This document shows, one piece after another, positions 62,905 through 64,000 of a DNA stretch of 64,000 nt. The DNA is from Streptomyces sp. NBC_01669 (GTDB lineage: Bacteria; Actinomycetota; Actinomycetes; Streptomycetales; Streptomycetaceae): NCBI RefSeq assembly GCF_026339735.1, contig NZ_JAPEQG010000001.1, positions 558,001 to 622,000 of the forward strand. Reading direction: 5' to 3'. The notes under the pieces were generated by a model. It was not told where the DNA came from and made no database searches. It saw only the letters and a program-made list of their open reading frames with translations. The translations under genes were made by a program, and so were the position numbers. Within the stretch, counting starts at the first letter, position 1; every line of letters starts with the position of its first letter.

Positions 62905-64000
62905 TCAGGTGCGGGCTGCCGTACGGATGAGCGCGCGCACCCGGCTCGGCGAGAGGGGGCCGCGGCGTACGACCACGTCGAAGGGGCGCAGCGCGTCCTC
63001 GACGGCGCCGGCGAGTACCGCCTGCGGGGCGATCGCGCCGCCTTCCCCGAGGCCCTTGACGCCGAGGTCGTTCATGGGGCTCGGGGTGAAGATCTCGTCC
63101 ATGTCGAGGTCGGGGATCTCCGAGGACGTGGGCACCAGATAGTCCATGTAGGTGCCGGTGCGGGGCTGGCCGTCGGGGCCGTAGACCATCTCCTCGTACA
63201 GTGCTCCGCCGATTCCCTGCGCAATGCCGCCGGTGACCTGGCCTTCCGCGATCATCGGGTTGACGATGTTGCCCGCGTCGTGGACGACGACGTAGTGCAG
63301 GATCTCGATCTCGCCGGTGTTTTCGTCGACCTCGACGACGGCCGCGTGCGCTCCGCTCGCGACCGCGAAACCCGGTGGGCGGAAGTGCACGGTCTCGCTG
63401 ATCTCGGTGCCGTGCCGGCCGTCGGTGGGTTCGGGGGTGCCGGGCAGCGGTGCCTTCCCGGCCAGTTCCGTCAGGCTGATGGACGGGCCGCCCGGCTCCT
63501 TCGCGTGCACGACGCCGTCGCTCAGGTCGAGGCCGTCCGCCGCGACACCGAGGCGCCGGGCCGCCGCTTCGACGATCTTCTCGCGGACGAGGCGGCCGGC
63601 CCGGTGGGTGGCGTTGCCCGCATTGACCAGGGCGCGGCTGGCGATGGTGCCCACGCCGAACGGAGTGGCCTCGGTGTCGCCGCCGACCACGTCGATGGCA
63701 TCGAGCGGCACCCCGATGGCGTCGGCGGCGATCTGCGCCATGGACGTGCGGTGCCCCTGCCCCTGGGAGGGGGCGCCGATGGCGAGCCGCACCCGGCCGC
63801 TCGGGGCGATGTCGATTCGCGCGGTTTCGAACGGTCCGAGGCCGGTGGCCTCTATGTACATGGCGAACCCGATGCCGACTCGCTTGCCGTCGCGGGCACC
63901 TTCGCGTTGCTGGGCGCGTACCCGCTCGACGTCCGCCTTCGCGACGGCGCGGCGCAGGAGTTCGGGGAAGTCCCCGGAGTCGTAGGACTGCGGTCTGCCC
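62905..64000 (-). CDS. CO/xanthine-dehydrogenase-type molybdenum large subunit (3' part)
   Basis: The C-terminal 365 residues are visible: RPQSYDSGDFPELLRRAVA at the window edge, VGIGFAMYIEATGLGPFETA, SQGQGHRTSMAQIAADAIG, STASRALVN-like TIASRALVNAGN, and VVHDAGNIVNPMIAEGQVTG, GGIAQGIGGALYEEM, and GVKGLGEGGAIAPQAVLAGA with the active-site Glu (GEGG). This is the Mo-pterin-binding part of the family. The AYRCSFR-type motif that tells true CO dehydrogenase apart lies outside the window. Confidence 0.85.
   Translation of the reverse strand, partial: GRPQSYDSGDFPELLRRAVAKADVERVRAQQREGARDGKRVGIGFAMYIEATGLGPFETARIDIAPSGRVRLAIGAPSQGQGHRTSMAQIAADAIGVPLDAIDVVGGDTEATPFGVGTIASRALVNAGNATHRAGRLVREKIVEAAARRLGVAADGLDLSDGVVHAKEPGGPSISLTELAGKAPLPGTPEPTDGRHGTEISETVHFRPPGFAVASGAHAAVVEVDENTGEIEILHYVVVHDAGNIVNPMIAEGQVTGGIAQGIGGALYEEMVYGPDGQPRTGTYMDYLVPTSSEIPDLDMDEIFTPSPMNDLGVKGLGEGGAIAPQAVLAGAVEDALRPFDVVVRRGPLSPSRVRALIRTAART

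Overview
The window is high-GC DNA with strong third-position G/C bias, GTG and TTG starts and protein families typical of Streptomyces: cholesterol oxidase, LysM/SLT secreted protein behind a c-di-AMP riboswitch, F420-type enzymes, DUF6381, CocE-type hydrolase, and many TetR, MarR, LacI and HxlR regulators. The density of broken genes and transposon debris fits a Streptomyces chromosome arm rather than the core. No tRNA, rRNA, CRISPR array or phage module was seen.

Layout. Positions 1-57 hold the start of a luciferase-like oxidoreductase. 700-4500 is a compact sulfur (persulfide/sulfite) detoxification locus: an MBL-rhodanese fusion, a rhodanese, a TauE/SafE exporter, a CsoR/CstR-type repressor that lacks the copper-ligand His, and a divergent rhodanese-DUF2892 protein. 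Three near-identical ATACCCC/GGGGTAT palindromes tie the two promoters together. 4.5-9.8 kb has a peptidase and a glycine-betaine-type ABC system whose two permeases have been fused and frameshifted by a deletion. 10-18 kb is a graveyard of IS5 and IS630 fragments, a group II intron 3' end, a toxin tail with an intact immunity gene, half a histidine kinase, an FtsX tail and a resolvase tail, interrupted by a few intact genes (two P-loop proteins, a double-VOC protein, a repeat-rich secreted protein). 18-26 kb has a PHP protein, a CocE hydrolase with divergent TetR, an acetolactate synthase and a flavodoxin-like reductase. 26-29 kb is again debris. 29-34 kb has several regulator/enzyme pairs (HxlR-thioesterase, TetR-SDR, AraC-GyrI, IMPase-like). 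34.8-43.7 kb has an asparagine synthetase and a LacI-controlled sugar locus (debranching-type glucosidase, binding protein, two permeases). 44.5-55 kb has MarR/SDR, DeoR/MFS/hydrolase, a DapB-like/AhpD-like pair and cholesterol oxidase with a KstR-like box. 55.7-64 kb has the LysM/SLT protein, DUF5996, a UBP zinc finger, a FUSC-type transporter, a glycosyltransferase, a MarR regulator, a CoxG-like protein and the 3' part of a CO/xanthine dehydrogenase large subunit.

Main discoveries. (1) A MITE family (95-202 bp, IS5-like ends, 3-bp TNA duplications) has three full copies and two solo ends. In three of the five cases the duplicated triplet is the TGA stop codon of the neighbouring gene. (2) The CstR-like sulfur regulon can be read from its operators. 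(3) A class C group II intron tail, a second MITE type, a KstR-like box at the cholesterol oxidase gene and a c-di-AMP riboswitch are recognisable directly. All functional names are by recognition of protein families from sequence; no database search was possible.
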